Shown here piece by piece: positions 37,557 through 49,897 of a stretch of 64,000 bases of DNA (position 1 is the stretch's first letter; the number at the start of each line of letters is the position of its first letter). Origin of the DNA: Deinococcus murrayi DSM 11303 (lineage in GTDB: Bacteria; Deinococcota; Deinococci; Deinococcales; Deinococcaceae). The notes under the pieces were generated by a model that did no database searches, was not told the origin of the DNA, and worked only from the letters and a program-made list of their open reading frames with translations. The stretch is from positions 27,609 to 91,608 of the forward strand of contig NZ_AXWT01000019.1 of the NCBI RefSeq assembly GCF_000482805.1, given 5' to 3'. The position numbers and the translations under genes were made by a program.

Positions 37557-38087
37557 TCATCCCAGCTCCCGGAGCATCGCAATCTCATTGCAGTTCTCAA
37601 AAAAGGCGCAGCGCTGGCACTCGCTCCAGACCCTGGGATGCAGGTTTGCCTTGTCGATGCGGTGAAAGCCGCACCTCTCGAAAAAAGCCTGCTGGTAGGT
37701 CCAGGCAAAGAGGGCCGGAAGGCCGAGGTCGCGGGCTTCGCGCTCGCAGGCCGCGACAAGTTGCTTGCCTAGCCCCCGCCCCTGCATGTGCGGATGAATG
37801 GCGAGGCCGCGCACCTCCGCGAGGTCCGCCGCGAGGAGGTGCAAGCCGCAGACCCCGGCCAGGCCGCCGGGTTTGCCCCCGTGCGGTTCAGCCAGCACGA
37901 GGTGAAAGTCGCGAATGGTTTCGGCGAGCAGCGACCGGGAGCGCACCAGCATTTGCCCCCGCGCCGCCCAGTAGCCGATGAGTTCGTGAATCGCCTCAAT
38001 GTCCGGGAGCCGCGCCTTGCGGGTGACCAGCGGGGCCTGCGGATGAATGTCGGGAACAGCGATGGAGTCAAGGCTGAGGAAGGTCAT
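37557..38087 (-). CDS. argA: Short-type N-acetylglutamate synthase (ArgA-like GNAT)
   Basis: 176 residues. A GNAT fold with ARLPDIEAIHELIGYWA at the N-terminus, VCGLHLLAADLAEVRGLAIHPHMQGRGLGKQL (acetyl-CoA loop QGRGLGK) near 85-105, and FAWTYQQAFFERCGFHRIDKANLHPRVWSEC near the end, including CQRCAFFENCNE. This pattern matches the single-domain bacterial N-acetylglutamate synthases. It acetylates glutamate as the first step of arginine synthesis. It is the last gene of the arginine cluster. Its stop codon abuts the right arm of the four-helix cassette. Confidence 0.85.
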   Translation of the reverse strand: MTFLSLDSIAVPDIHPQAPLVTRKARLPDIEAIHELIGYWAARGQMLVRSRSLLAETIRDFHLVLAEPHGGKPGGLAGVCGLHLLAADLAEVRGLAIHPHMQGRGLGKQLVAACEREARDLGLPALFAWTYQQAFFERCGFHRIDKANLHPRVWSECQRCAFFENCNEIAMLRELG

Positions 38088-38136
38088 AGGCTGACCTCCC
38101 AGAGTGCGGCGGGAAGTCCAGTGCCCCCGCGCCGCC

Positions 38137-38607
38137 CTACGCCTGCCCGACGCTCACTTCCAGGGGCCGCATCCAGGTGCTGCCGCCGGGGCGCTCGCCA
38201 CGGGCGCGGTAGGCGCGGACCTGCGGGGTGTCGGGCACGTCGCCCAGAACGACCGCGAGGGGCACTTGCGTAAAGCCGAAGCTCTGCCAGTCGCCCCCCT
38301 TGCTGAAGAGGTAGATGGCCCGGTCGCCCCGCGCCCGCGCATACTCCACGGCGCTCATGACCAGCCGCCGCCCCAGCCCCTGCCCCTGCGCCGAGGGCAG
38401 CACCGCCGCCCCGCGCAGCAGGGAGGCTCCCTCGCCGTGTTCCAGGCCGATGGCCCCGACGGGTTGGCCGCCGCGCTCCATCACCCAATAGGTCGTGCCG
38501 GGGGCCAGCGCCTCTTCGGTGTCCAGCCCCGCCTCGTGAAAGATGCGGCAGACGGTGTCCTTGTCCTGGGGCTGCGCGAGACGAATCTGAACGTTCGAGT
38601 CGGTCAT
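38137..38607 (-). CDS. GNAT acetyltransferase, ArsN2-like
   Basis: 156 residues from ATG at 38607 with GGAGGA upstream. The GNAT core has YWVMERGGQPVGAIGLEHGEG, then AAVLPSAQGQGLGRRLVMSAVEYARARG (acetyl-CoA site QGQGLGRR near 85), followed by YLFSKGGDWQSFGFTQV. The arrangement resembles ArsN2-type N-acetyltransferases reported near arsenic genes, though no ars gene is present. Its neighbour at 38722 is a close paralog with the same GLEHGEGASL core. Substrate unknown; both may act on amino acids given the arginine cluster. Confidence 0.75.
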   Translation of the reverse strand: MTDSNVQIRLAQPQDKDTVCRIFHEAGLDTEEALAPGTTYWVMERGGQPVGAIGLEHGEGASLLRGAAVLPSAQGQGLGRRLVMSAVEYARARGDRAIYLFSKGGDWQSFGFTQVPLAVVLGDVPDTPQVRAYRARGERPGGSTWMRPLEVSVGQA

Positions 38608-38721
38608 GGTGGAGTCCTCCGGAAGGGCGGTCCGGCCAGACCCCCCGGCGGGCGTCCGGCGCGGGTGGATTGTGCGTGCGGGCAGCATAGCGCACGCCCG
38701 GCCCGCCGGGGAGCCGCCGTC

Positions 38722-39216
<495 letters not shown>

Positions 39217-39250
39217 GGGGAGGGCCTCCTCTGGGGGCGGGGAAGAAGGT

Positions 39251-39726
39251 TCAGACGGATTCGGCGGCTTGTGCAGCGCGGGCGGCTTCCTTGAGGAAGA
39301 ACCGCAAGCCCGCCCCTGCTGCCGCATCCGTGTTCCAGCGGGGAATGACGTGCAGGTGAACGTGCGGGATGTGCTGCCCCCCGGCGGGGAGGACGTTCCA
39401 ACCCACCGTGTAGCCGTCAGGCCGGACGGTCGCGTCGAGGTGCGCCTTGACCTCGGCGAGCAGGGCGTGGGTGGCGGCGGCTTCCGCCGGGGTGAGGTCG
39501 AAGACCGTCTCGCAGGGCCGCTTGGTGACAATCAGGCCGGAATGGGGCAAACCTTCGGAATAGCGGGCGTCCTGGGTGTAGACGCACAGGTCGTTTTCCA
39601 GCAGCACTTCCCCACCAGTGAACTCCTCACGGGTCGAGAGGGGATTTTGCGCTGCGTTCTCCAGCCAGTGCGCCCACTCCGCCTCCCGCTTCTTCAGCAG
39701 GGTGCCGTCGAGAGTCACCGTGACCT

Positions 39727-39730
<4 letters not shown>
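39251..39730 (-). CDS. HIT-family hydrolase-like protein
   Basis: 159 residues from a GTG that overlaps the argH stop (GTGA). The HIT motif is in GQHIPHVHLHVIPRW near 125, with the triad HVHLH. The N-terminal half has LLENDLCVYTQDARYSEGLPHSGLIVTKR, typical of HIT diadenosine-polyphosphate or AMP-lysine hydrolases. Coupled translation with argH suggests a link to the arginine cluster, but a role there is not known. It probably acts on adenylated metabolites. Confidence 0.82.
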
Positions 39731-41124
<1,394 letters not shown>

Positions 41125-41706
41125 GTTGTCCTTTTGGGCGGCCAGCAACCAGCCGCCAGCCGCCAGCTTCTCAGGGGGATGGGTCGGGCTGGCTGCTGGT
41201 CGCTGGAAGCTGGGCGCTGGTTTCACCAGCACCACCGGCCTGCCGTTCCTCCCGCTGCTGAAGGCGTAGTCCTCTTCGGTCTGGACGTAGCCCAGCCGGG
41301 TGTAAAATGGCAACACGCCAAGGTTGACCTGGCTCACAGCGAGCAGCACGCGCCGGTAGCCTTCCTGGGCGGCCACGCCCTCCACCTCGGCCACTAATCG
41401 GCGGGCCACGCCCTGGCCGCGCACCTCGGGGCGGGTGGCGAGCCGGTTCAAGGTCAGGGTGCCGGGGTCGTGCGGGTCCGGGCGGAAGCCCACGCCGCCG
41501 ATGATTTCCCCGCCCTCCGTGACCGCCACAAACCCGCCCGCCCTTGGAGCGAACATCGCCGCCTCCAGGTCCAGCACGCTAAGCCCGCTCCACGAGGACC
41601 GGGGGTCCAGGCCCGCCCCATGCAGCACGGCCAGAAAGGCCGGCAGGTCAGCGCGGGTCAGGCGGCGGGTGCCGATGCCATCGGGCGCAAAGAAGGTCCA
41701 GGTCAT
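41125..41706 (-). CDS. GNAT acetyltransferase fused in frame to argH
   Basis: The first 194 residues of a 659-residue open frame. The GNAT core includes EGGEIIGGVGFRPDPHDPG and [25 protein letters not shown] (acetyl-CoA loop RGQGVARR near 98) and FYTRLGYVQTEEDYAF near 145. The natural C-terminus is probably near VVLVKP at about 163, because the next 30 residues are encoded by the heptad hairpin at 41139-41222. The element therefore seems to have removed the original stop codon. The ATG overlaps the stop of the upstream GNAT (ATGA). Confidence 0.7.
41139..41222. repeat. Gene-less CCAGCNN heptad hairpin
   Basis: Left arm: four CCAGCNN units at 41142, 41149, 41156, 41163. Right arm: five GCTGGNN units at 41188, 41195, 41202, 41209, 41216. 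The first 15 bases of the left arm (41140-41154) equal those of the four-helix cassette (37122-37136), and GCTGGAAGCTGG is shared by both right arms. No gene lies between the arms (about 18-base loop). It sits at the junction between a GNAT gene and argH. Confidence 0.75.
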
Positions 41707-42155
41707 GCGGGTTCCAGCCTCAGCGCCATTTCGCTGTCAGAGGGTGAAAAGCCCAGCCTTCCGTACAGCGCTCGGCCCTCTTCCGTGCTGCCCAGCGTGA
41801 CGGCGTGCGCGCCGCCCGCGCGGGCAAGGTCCAGCAGCTCAAGCACCAGCCGCCGCGCCAGTCCGCGCCGCCGCTGGTCAGGACGCGTCCAGACGTTCAC
41901 CAGCCGCGCTCGCCGGGGGCTGGGGTGCCCGCGCACCGGCCCCCAGTCCAGCCACACCAGCCCCGCCCCGGCCAGCACCTCGGCCCCTTCGCCCGTCCCG
42001 CTGAGCGCGAGGCGGCCCTGGTAGCTGCCGCTCAGCAGCGCCCCGCGCACCCAGCCGGCATAGACCGGGCGCTCCGGGGCGTCGGCCTCGGCGGGGTAGC
42101 GGTGCGCCGCAATGGTGTCGGCGTCCGCCGGGGTAGCGGGGCGAAAGCTCAGCAC
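41703..42155 (-). CDS. GNAT acetyltransferase
   Basis: 150 residues from GTG at 42155, which lies eight bases after the argG stop with GGGGAAG as a possible SD. The core VLAGAGLVWLDWGP and RRARLVNVWTRPDQRRRGLARRLVLELLDLAR (loop RRRGLARR near 100) and ALYGRLGFSPSDSEMALRL fit GNAT enzymes. It overlaps the next GNAT by ATGA. Substrate unknown; it is the first of two GNATs between argG and argH. Confidence 0.78.
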   Translation of the reverse strand: MLSFRPATPADADTIAAHRYPAEADAPERPVYAGWVRGALLSGSYQGRLALSGTGEGAEVLAGAGLVWLDWGPVRGHPSPRRARLVNVWTRPDQRRRGLARRLVLELLDLARAGGAHAVTLGSTEEGRALYGRLGFSPSDSEMALRLEPA

Positions 42156-42162
42156 GGCGCTT

Positions 42163-43395
<1,233 letters not shown>

Positions 43396-43513
43396 GGGTC
43401 CATTCTCTCCTGTGGGGGGTGCGCCACACGAAAATCCCCCGGTGCACGAGCCTCCGGCCTGTCCGTCGAGGAAGGCCGCCAGCTCAGCGTCGGGGGGGCA
43501 AGGTGGGCATGGG

Positions 43514-43548
43514 TGTATGGATATACGCCTAGAGCGTATAGCTATTCA
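43514..43548 (-). promoter_or_regulatory. Tandem ARG-box-like operators upstream of argG
   Basis: TGTATGGATATACG (43514-43527) and CGTATAGCTATTCA (43535-43548) are two 14-base imperfect palindromes of the TGNATNNNNATNCA type. Their centres are 21 bases apart, the spacing of the two ARG boxes in E. coli arginine promoters, as expected for an ArgR hexamer. The inner halves also make a perfect TATACGC/GCGTATA palindrome. ArgR binding is inferred; no argR gene is in the window. Confidence 0.55.
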
Positions 43549-43591
43549 TCAAGGTAGCAGCCCTGGCGTGGGGGGTGCAAGGGCTGCCCGC

Positions 43592-43620
43592 AAAAAACCC
43601 CCGGCCTCAGGGACCGGGGG
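43592..43620 (-). terminator. Rho-independent terminator after the barrel protein gene
   Basis: On the minus strand CCCCCGG pairs with CCGGGGG around TCCCTGAGG, followed by six T (43597-43592). It ends the 43644-44108 gene before the argG control region. Confidence 0.75.
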
Positions 43621-43643
43621 AGGGGGTGGGGGAGAGACGGGCC

Positions 43644-44108
43644 TCAGCGAACGCGGTAGTCGAGGCCCAAGCGCACGCCCGCGCCGAAGCCGAAGCCCGA
43701 CCCGGCGGTCGTCACGCCGATGGTGGGGCCGACATTGCCCTCCACGAACACGCTGATGGGCTGAGCCACGTTGTAGCGCAGGCCGCCCAGCACGTGCGGG
43801 TAAGCCGAAACACCGACGACCGAGCCGACCGCCGCACCCGCGCCCAGGCCGAAGCCGTAGTAGGGGCTGAGGCCACCAAAGTTCTGACCGCTGATGTTCT
43901 GGAGGTACGCCACCTCGCCGCCCACCCGGAAAGCCCCCGCAAACAGCCCGGTGGTGCTGAGGTTCAGGCCGTAGCGCACGGCAGAGTTGGTCGTCAGGTC
44001 GGTCTGGTAGTGCAGGCCCGTCGTGGTGCCGATGTGCCCACCGATGGAGTCCGCCGCCGCCGTCGAAACGGCCCCCAGGGCCAGAAGTCCGAGCATCGTC
44101 CTCTTCAT
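43644..44108 (-). CDS. Small exported beta-barrel-like protein
   Basis: 154 residues. A signal peptide ends near STAAA (residue 19). The remainder is alternating beta strands with many Gly and aromatic residues (SAVRYGLNLSTTG, RVGGEVAYLQNI, LSPYYGFGLGAGAAVG, AYPHVLGGLRYNV, SGFGFGAGVRLGLDYRVR) and ends in an aromatic-containing basic strand, like small outer-membrane barrels. Deinococcus has an outer envelope layer in which such a barrel could sit. No family name is certain. Confidence 0.65.
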   Translation of the reverse strand: MKRTMLGLLALGAVSTAAADSIGGHIGTTTGLHYQTDLTTNSAVRYGLNLSTTGLFAGAFRVGGEVAYLQNISGQNFGGLSPYYGFGLGAGAAVGSVVGVSAYPHVLGGLRYNVAQPISVFVEGNVGPTIGVTTAGSGFGFGAGVRLGLDYRVR

Positions 44109-44248
44109 GAGGCCAGCTTAGGGGGCTGGCCCCGCCCCGCAACACCCTGCAAAACCTTTAGAAAGCTGCTGGGTCAGTGCTCATGGACGCGGGGCGAGCG
44201 GGAGCGCCCGCCGGGACAGCGCGGGACAGTGGGGCCAGAGTCAGCAGG

Positions 44249-44254
44249 TATGTT
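44249..44254 (+). promoter_or_regulatory. -10 box of leaderless antiporter transcript
   Basis: TATGTT lies exactly seven bases before the ATG at 44262 and overlaps the alternative ATG at 44250, which argues for the downstream start. Confidence 0.45.
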
Positions 44255-44261
44255 GACGGTC

Positions 44262-45224
44262 ATGACCCTTGCCGTCATCTCGGTCATCGCTGGTCTAGCC
44301 CTGCTCGTCTGGAGTGCGGACCGCTTTGTGGAAGGGGCGGCCATGACCGCCCGGCATTTTGGGATGCCCGCTCTGCTTATCGGCATGGTGGTGGTGGGCT
44401 TCGGCACCTCGGCCCCCGAACTGGTGGTGTCGGCCCTCGCGGCCCTGCAGGGCAATCCCGGCATCGCGCTGGGCAATGCTTACGGCTCGAACATCGCCAA
44501 CATCGGTGTGATTCTGGGCCTCACCGCCCTGCTCAGCCCCGTCACGGTGCGCTCTCAGGTGCTGCGCAGCGAGCTGCCGCTGCTGCTGGCGGTGACGGCC
44601 CTCTCCGGGTGGCTGCTGCGGGACGGCTCCCTGACGACCGCCGAGGGGGTCCTCATGCTGCTGGTCTTTGCGCTGCTGCTGGGCTGGTCCATCTGGCGCG
44701 GGCGCAGCGGGGGGGACGCCCTCGGCGACGAGATGGGCGAAGAACTCGCCTCCCATCCCCTGCCCCTGCGGCAAGCCCTGTTTTGGTTGGTGGCGGGCCT
44801 GCTGCTGCTGGTGGGCAGCTCGCGGCTGCTGGTCTGGGGGGCGGTCGAGATTGCCAGCGGCCTGGGCGTCAGCGACCTGGTGATTGGCCTGACCATCATC
44901 GCCATCGGCACCTCGCTGCCCGAACTGGCCTCGGCCATCATCGCGGCCCGCAAGGGCGAACACGACCTCGCCCTGGGCAACGTGATTGGGTCTAACCTCT
45001 TTAACACCCTCGGCGTCGTCGGCCTCGCCGCCGCCATCGCGCCCATCGCCGCAGGACCAGAGGTCCTTTCGCGGGATTTCTTCGTCATGGGGGGGCTGAC
45101 CCTGGCCCTGTTTCTGATGGGCTTCGGCCTGCGGCGACCTGGCCGCATCAACCGCCTGGAGGGAGGTGGCCTTCTGCTTGCCTACGGCGCATACCTGACC
45201 GTCTTGCTGCGCAGCGCGTTTTGA
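44262..45224 (+). CDS. Calcium/sodium antiporter (YrbG/CaCA family)
   Basis: 320 residues with about ten membrane segments in two inverted repeats. The alpha repeats are FGTSAPELVVSALAALQGNPGIALGNAYGSNIANIGVILG (near 48-85; quoted core GTSAPELVVSA and GNAYGSNIANIG) and GTSLPELASAIIAARKGEHDLALGNVIGSNLFNTLGVVG (quoted core GTSLPELASAI and GNVIGSNLFN) near 215. These hold the ion-binding Glu and Asn residues. The enzyme exchanges Ca2+ for Na+ or H+ across the inner membrane. The ORF is open upstream to 43575, but the leaderless -10 fixes the start. Confidence 0.88.
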   Translation: MTLAVISVIAGLALLVWSADRFVEGAAMTARHFGMPALLIGMVVVGFGTSAPELVVSALAALQGNPGIALGNAYGSNIANIGVILGLTALLSPVTVRSQVLRSELPLLLAVTALSGWLLRDGSLTTAEGVLMLLVFALLLGWSIWRGRSGGDALGDEMGEELASHPLPLRQALFWLVAGLLLLVGSSRLLVWGAVEIASGLGVSDLVIGLTIIAIGTSLPELASAIIAARKGEHDLALGNVIGSNLFNTLGVVGLAAAIAPIAAGPEVLSRDFFVMGGLTLALFLMGFGLRRPGRINRLEGGGLLLAYGAYLTVLLRSAF

Positions 45225-45259
45225 GAGGGAGAGACCGGAGGAGGCAGGGGAGGGGGAAA

Positions 45260-46369
<1,110 letters not shown>

Positions 46370-46436
46370 GGGTCAGGGTAGCGGAAGGGAAAGGAAGCTG
46401 ACAGCTCCCTGCGGCGCGGTGGTCCACACTGCGGGC

Positions 46437-46937
46437 ATGTCCCGGCCCCCACCCCGATTCCCTCCCGGTCCCGGCCAGGAAAGTGTTTGGGACTCCCCGC
46501 GTCCGCCCCGGCTGGAGCGGACCGCCCGGCGGGTGGAGGTCTGGCTGGGCGGGGTCAAGATTGCCGACACGACCGGAGCTTACCGGGTCCTCGAAACCAG
46601 TCACCCGCCCACCTATTACCTGCCCCGCGAAGCCTTCCGGCCCGGTGTACTGACCCCCGCTCCTGACAGCAGCGTCTGCGAGTGGAAGGGCGAGGCGTCG
46701 TACTGGACCCTCTCGGCGGGCGGCAAGGTGGCCGAGGGCGCGGGCTGGAGCTACGAGCGGCCTGCGCCCGCTTTTGCGCCCATCGCCGGATACGTCGCCC
46801 TGTACGCGGGCCGCATGGACGAGTGCCGGGTGGACGGCATGCGCGTGACCCCGCAGCCGGGCGGCTTTTACGGCGGCTGGGTGACGCCCGACGTGGTGGG
46901 GCCGTTTAAGGGCGAGCCGGGAAGCTGGGGATGGTAG
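46437..46937 (+). CDS. DUF427-family protein
   Basis: 166 residues from ATG at 46437, six bases after CACACT. DUF427 landmarks: RRVEVWLGGVKIADTTGAYRVLETSHPPTYYLPREA (quoted core GGVKIADT and YYLPREA), EWKGEASYWTL and APAFAPIAGYVALYAGRMDEC. The C-terminus has a second pass ending GWVTPDVVGPFKG. The fold is a small beta barrel of unknown function, common in actinobacteria and Deinococcus. The upstream frame from 46269 overlaps the divergent oxidase and is rejected. Confidence 0.82.
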   Translation: MSRPPPRFPPGPGQESVWDSPRPPRLERTARRVEVWLGGVKIADTTGAYRVLETSHPPTYYLPREAFRPGVLTPAPDSSVCEWKGEASYWTLSAGGKVAEGAGWSYERPAPAFAPIAGYVALYAGRMDECRVDGMRVTPQPGGFYGGWVTPDVVGPFKGEPGSWGW

Positions 46938-46958
46938 GCGAGCTGCTACCCTCAGCCC

Positions 46959-47369
46959 ATGACGGCTTCTGACGCGGCGGTTCGTACCCGGCTCACGGCG
47001 CTGGCCCAGGCGCTGCGCCACTTCCATTCGGCCCTGCTCGACTTCGCCAAAGGCGAGTACGAGTTCTTGCACGGCCCGGTGAAGGGGCCTTTCGAGCTGT
47101 ACTCGCTCGTCATGAATCACCCTTCTTTTCAGTGGCTGCGGCCCCTCTCCGGGTTGATGGCGACCCTCGACGAGGTGCTGGACGCCAAAGACACCCGCCT
47201 CACCTCCCAGAACGTAGCCGACGTGCGCCAGGCGCTGGGTCTGCTCTTTGCCGAGACGGACACCCGCTTTGCCGACTTCCGCGCCGGGTACGCCCGCGCC
47301 AGAGGAGACCTCCGCGTGCGCGAGACCGAGGCGCAGTGGCGGGCGACGCTGAGTCGCCTGGAGGCCTGA
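46959..47369 (+). CDS. Conserved alpha-helical protein of unknown function
   Basis: 136 residues, mainly helical. ALAQALRHFHSALLDFAKGEYEFLHGPVKGPFELYSLVMNHPSFQWLRPLSGLMATLDE (not quoted in full: HFHSALLDFAKGEYEFLHG, then NHPSFQWLRPLSGLM) looks like a conserved core near 20-75. Similar proteins occur in several bacteria without known function. TACCCT lies six bases before ATG, and pth starts three bases after the stop, so the two genes are cotranscribed. Confidence 0.65.
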   Translation: MTASDAAVRTRLTALAQALRHFHSALLDFAKGEYEFLHGPVKGPFELYSLVMNHPSFQWLRPLSGLMATLDEVLDAKDTRLTSQNVADVRQALGLLFAETDTRFADFRAGYARARGDLRVRETEAQWRATLSRLEA

Positions 47370-47372
47370 ATC

Positions 47373-48026
47373 TTGAAGCTCGTCGTGGGCCTGGGCAATC
47401 CGGGGAGCCGTTACGAGCGGACCCGGCACAACGTCGGCTGGCTCGTCGTGGAGGAGGTCGGGCGGCGTTGGGGGGCCACGTGGCGAGCGCAGGGGGACGC
47501 GCACGTCGCGGAGGTCCGGCTGGGTCCGGCCCCCGGCACCAAGGTGCTTCTCGTCAAGCCGCAGACCTTTATGAACGCGTCGGGCAAGGCGGTCGCGCCC
47601 CTCGTGGCCTTTTACAAACTGGAGCCGGGGGCGCTGCTCGCCGTGCAAGACGACCTCGACAGTCCCTTTGGGCTGCTGCGGCTGCGCCAGGGCGGGCGGC
47701 ACGGCGGCCAAAACGGGGTGCGCGACCTGATTCGGGCGCTGGGCACCGAAGTCTTTCCGCGCCTCAAAATCGGCATTTCGCGGCCTCCGGTGGGCTGGGA
47801 GGTGAGCGACTGGGTCCTCAGCAAGTGGCGCGAGGAGGAAACGGGCACGCTGGAGCAGCTCGTTCGGCTGGGGGCAGACGCGGTGGAGGTCTGGGCGCAA
47901 GAGGGCCTCGCCGCTGCGCAGGGCCGCTTTAACGGCACCGACCTGCGCCCCCCGCCGGCCCCCGTGGCCGAGCGGCCCGCCGCGCCAGAGCCAGCGCCCG
48001 GCGGCAGCGACCCCGGCGTATCCTGA
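47373..48026 (+). CDS. pth: Peptidyl-tRNA hydrolase
   Basis: 217 residues from a TTG start, with GGAGG about eight bases upstream. [19 protein letters not shown] has catalytic His19 and Asn9; [13 protein letters not shown] near 60 and [29 protein letters not shown] near 90 (quoted core QDDLDSPFG and GGRHGGQNG) complete the family. It hydrolyses peptidyl-tRNAs released from stalled ribosomes. The C-terminus has an extra Pro-rich tail (from about 185) not needed for the fold. The next gene starts six bases later. Confidence 0.93.
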   Translation: MKLVVGLGNPGSRYERTRHNVGWLVVEEVGRRWGATWRAQGDAHVAEVRLGPAPGTKVLLVKPQTFMNASGKAVAPLVAFYKLEPGALLAVQDDLDSPFGLLRLRQGGRHGGQNGVRDLIRALGTEVFPRLKIGISRPPVGWEVSDWVLSKWREEETGTLEQLVRLGADAVEVWAQEGLAAAQGRFNGTDLRPPPAPVAERPAAPEPAPGGSDPGVS

Positions 48027-48031
48027 CGGGC

Positions 48032-49084
48032 GTGACCCTTGCCGAACTCAGGCTGGATGTGCTGCGCCGCCTCTCCGACCTTCCCGGCGTGCCGGGCCAG
48101 GAGGACGCCGTGCGCGATTTCGTGCTCACGGAGCTGGAAGGCCTGGCCGACGAGGTGCGGGTGGACCCCCTAGGCAACGTGCTGGCCCTGAAGCGGGGCC
48201 GCGAGGACGCGGGAGAGGGCCGCGAGCGCGTGATGCTCAGCGCCCACATGGACGAAATCGGCTTTTTGGTGCGCTACGTCGACGAGAAGGGCTTTTTGCG
48301 GGTGCAGGCGCTCGGCGGCTTCGACACCCGCAACCTGTTTGCCCGCAACGTGACCGTGCACACGCGGGGCGGCCCCCTGCCCGGCCTGCTCACGCCGGGT
48401 GGCAAACCCGTCCACATCGCTGCGCCCGAAGACCGCAAGAAGGTGCCCGAAGTGCGGGAGTTCTTCGTGGACCTCGGCCTGGGCGCGGACGACGTGCGGG
48501 GACAGGTCCGCATCGGCGACATGGTGACCCTCGACCAGACGGCCCGGCAGGTCGGGGCGCTGACCGTCGGCAAGGCGATGGACGACCGCGCGAGCGTCTT
48601 TCTCCTCCTCGAAGTGCTGCGGGCCTGGCGTGACACGCGCCCCCGGCACGATGTGCTGGCCGTCTTCAGCGTGCAGGAGGAAGTTGGCCTGCGCGGGGCC
48701 ATCGTCGCGGCGTATGGGGCCGCGCCGACCATCGGCATCGGCCTCGACGTGACCCTCGCTGTGGATACCCCCGGCGCCTCGCCCGACGAGGCCGTCACCC
48801 GACTGGGCGAGGGCATCGGCATCAAAGTCTTCGATTCCTCCATGATTTCGACCCGCTGGCTGGTGAACGAGTTCGTGGACCTCGCGGAACAGGAAGGCAT
48901 TCCTTACCAACTGGAAGTGCTGCCCCTGGGCGGCACCGATGGCGCGGCCATCCAGCGCACGCGGGAGGGGGTCCCCACCCTCACCCTCAGCGTGCCCACG
49001 CGGTACATCCACACCGTCGTCGAGGCCGTTCACGAGGCCGACCTGCGGGCGGGGATAGACCTCCTCGTCGCCTACCTGCGCTGA
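48032..49084 (+). CDS. M42-family metallopeptidase (glutamyl aminopeptidase-like)
   Basis: 350 residues from GTG at 48032, seven bases after TATCCT. Metal ligands are in SAHMDEIGFLV near 68, GKAMDDRASVF near 180, FSVQEEVGLRGA near 210 (catalytic Glu-Glu), IGLDVTLAVDTPG near 235 and the last His in YIHTVVEAVH near 328. M42 enzymes are large tetrahedral aminopeptidases, formerly called endoglucanases. It would degrade peptides in the cytoplasm. The TATCCT box sits in the C-terminal coding sequence of pth, so an internal promoter is likely. Confidence 0.88.
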   Translation: MTLAELRLDVLRRLSDLPGVPGQEDAVRDFVLTELEGLADEVRVDPLGNVLALKRGREDAGEGRERVMLSAHMDEIGFLVRYVDEKGFLRVQALGGFDTRNLFARNVTVHTRGGPLPGLLTPGGKPVHIAAPEDRKKVPEVREFFVDLGLGADDVRGQVRIGDMVTLDQTARQVGALTVGKAMDDRASVFLLLEVLRAWRDTRPRHDVLAVFSVQEEVGLRGAIVAAYGAAPTIGIGLDVTLAVDTPGASPDEAVTRLGEGIGIKVFDSSMISTRWLVNEFVDLAEQEGIPYQLEVLPLGGTDGAAIQRTREGVPTLTLSVPTRYIHTVVEAVHEADLRAGIDLLVAYLR

Positions 49085-49097
49085 AGGGGGAACAAGC

Positions 49098-49655
49098 ATG
49101 GAACTGCTCTCCGGCCTGCTGTCCTCGCTGGGCCTGTCGGGGGCGGCGGGGCTGAATGCCTCCATCCCGCTTCTCCTCGTGGGCCTGCTCGCTCGCTTTG
49201 GGGTCCTCGACCTCGCCGCCCCCTTCGACCTGCTCGCGAATCCCTGGGTGCTGCTGGGAGTGGGGGTGCTGGGGGTGCTGGACTTCGTTGGGGACAAGAT
49301 TCCTGGCGTCGACCACGCGCTGCATCTCTTCGGCGGGGTGGTGAATGCGGCTGCGGGGGCGATTCTCTTTGCCGCGCAGGCGGGCGTGGCGGAGGTGCCC
49401 CCGGCCTTCAGCCTGGCGCTGGGCTTTCTCGTTGCGGGTGGGGTCCACGGGGCGCGCGCCGCCGTGCGCCCGGTCGCCACGGCCACGACGGGTGGCCTCG
49501 CCAACCCGGTCCTCAGCGCTGCCGAGGACGGGGCCAGCTTGGGCCTGAGCATGCTGGCGATTTTCGCGCCGGTGCTCGCGGCGCTGGGGCTGGCGGGCGT
49601 GCTTGCCTGGGCCGTGCGGCTGTGGCGGCGGGGCCGGCAGGAGAGGGCGGCTTAA
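49098..49655 (+). CDS. DUF4126-family membrane protein
   Basis: 185 residues with four or five hydrophobic segments. The DUF4126 pattern is GLSGAAGLNASIPLLLVGLLARFG at the N-terminus (quoted core AAGLNASIPLLL), VLGVLDFVGDKIPGVDH near 55, and ATATTGGLANPVLSAAEDG near 130. Function unknown. GAAGGGGGAA precedes ATG. The 240-base spacer that follows (49656-49897) leads into the ATPase operon; it holds a TAGGAT hexamer (49760-49765) as a possible -10 and complementary C8/G7 tracts (around 49822 and 49861) but no gene. Confidence 0.78.
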   Translation: MELLSGLLSSLGLSGAAGLNASIPLLLVGLLARFGVLDLAAPFDLLANPWVLLGVGVLGVLDFVGDKIPGVDHALHLFGGVVNAAAGAILFAAQAGVAEVPPAFSLALGFLVAGGVHGARAAVRPVATATTGGLANPVLSAAEDGASLGLSMLAIFAPVLAALGLAGVLAWAVRLWRRGRQERAA

Positions 49656-49897
49656 ACGGGTGGTCGCTCGCTTCTTCCTTTCCCCCTCCCGGCGGAACGC
49701 TCATAAGACGCCCCGGCGGGCGGGACGCTTGCCCTCCGGGAACAGAATGAAGCCTGTGTTAGGATGGGCCGCGAGTCTGACAGCAGATTGACCTAAGTCG
49801 GGCCACCAACCGCATCAGAACCCCCCCCCAGAACCCGCCCTGACGGACGGGGCTTTCTCACGGGGGGGCTGGGTGACGAGAGGAAAGGAGGAGGGAG

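Noticed and set aside
41125..41706. Functional bifunctional GNAT-ArgH enzyme
   Set aside because: The linker is repeat-encoded and argH has its own SD and ATG; a designed fusion is less likely than loss of a stop codon.
43575..44261. N-terminal extension of the calcium antiporter
   Set aside because: It lies antisense to the barrel protein and its terminator; composition is non-protein-like and a leaderless -10 precedes the ATG at 44262.
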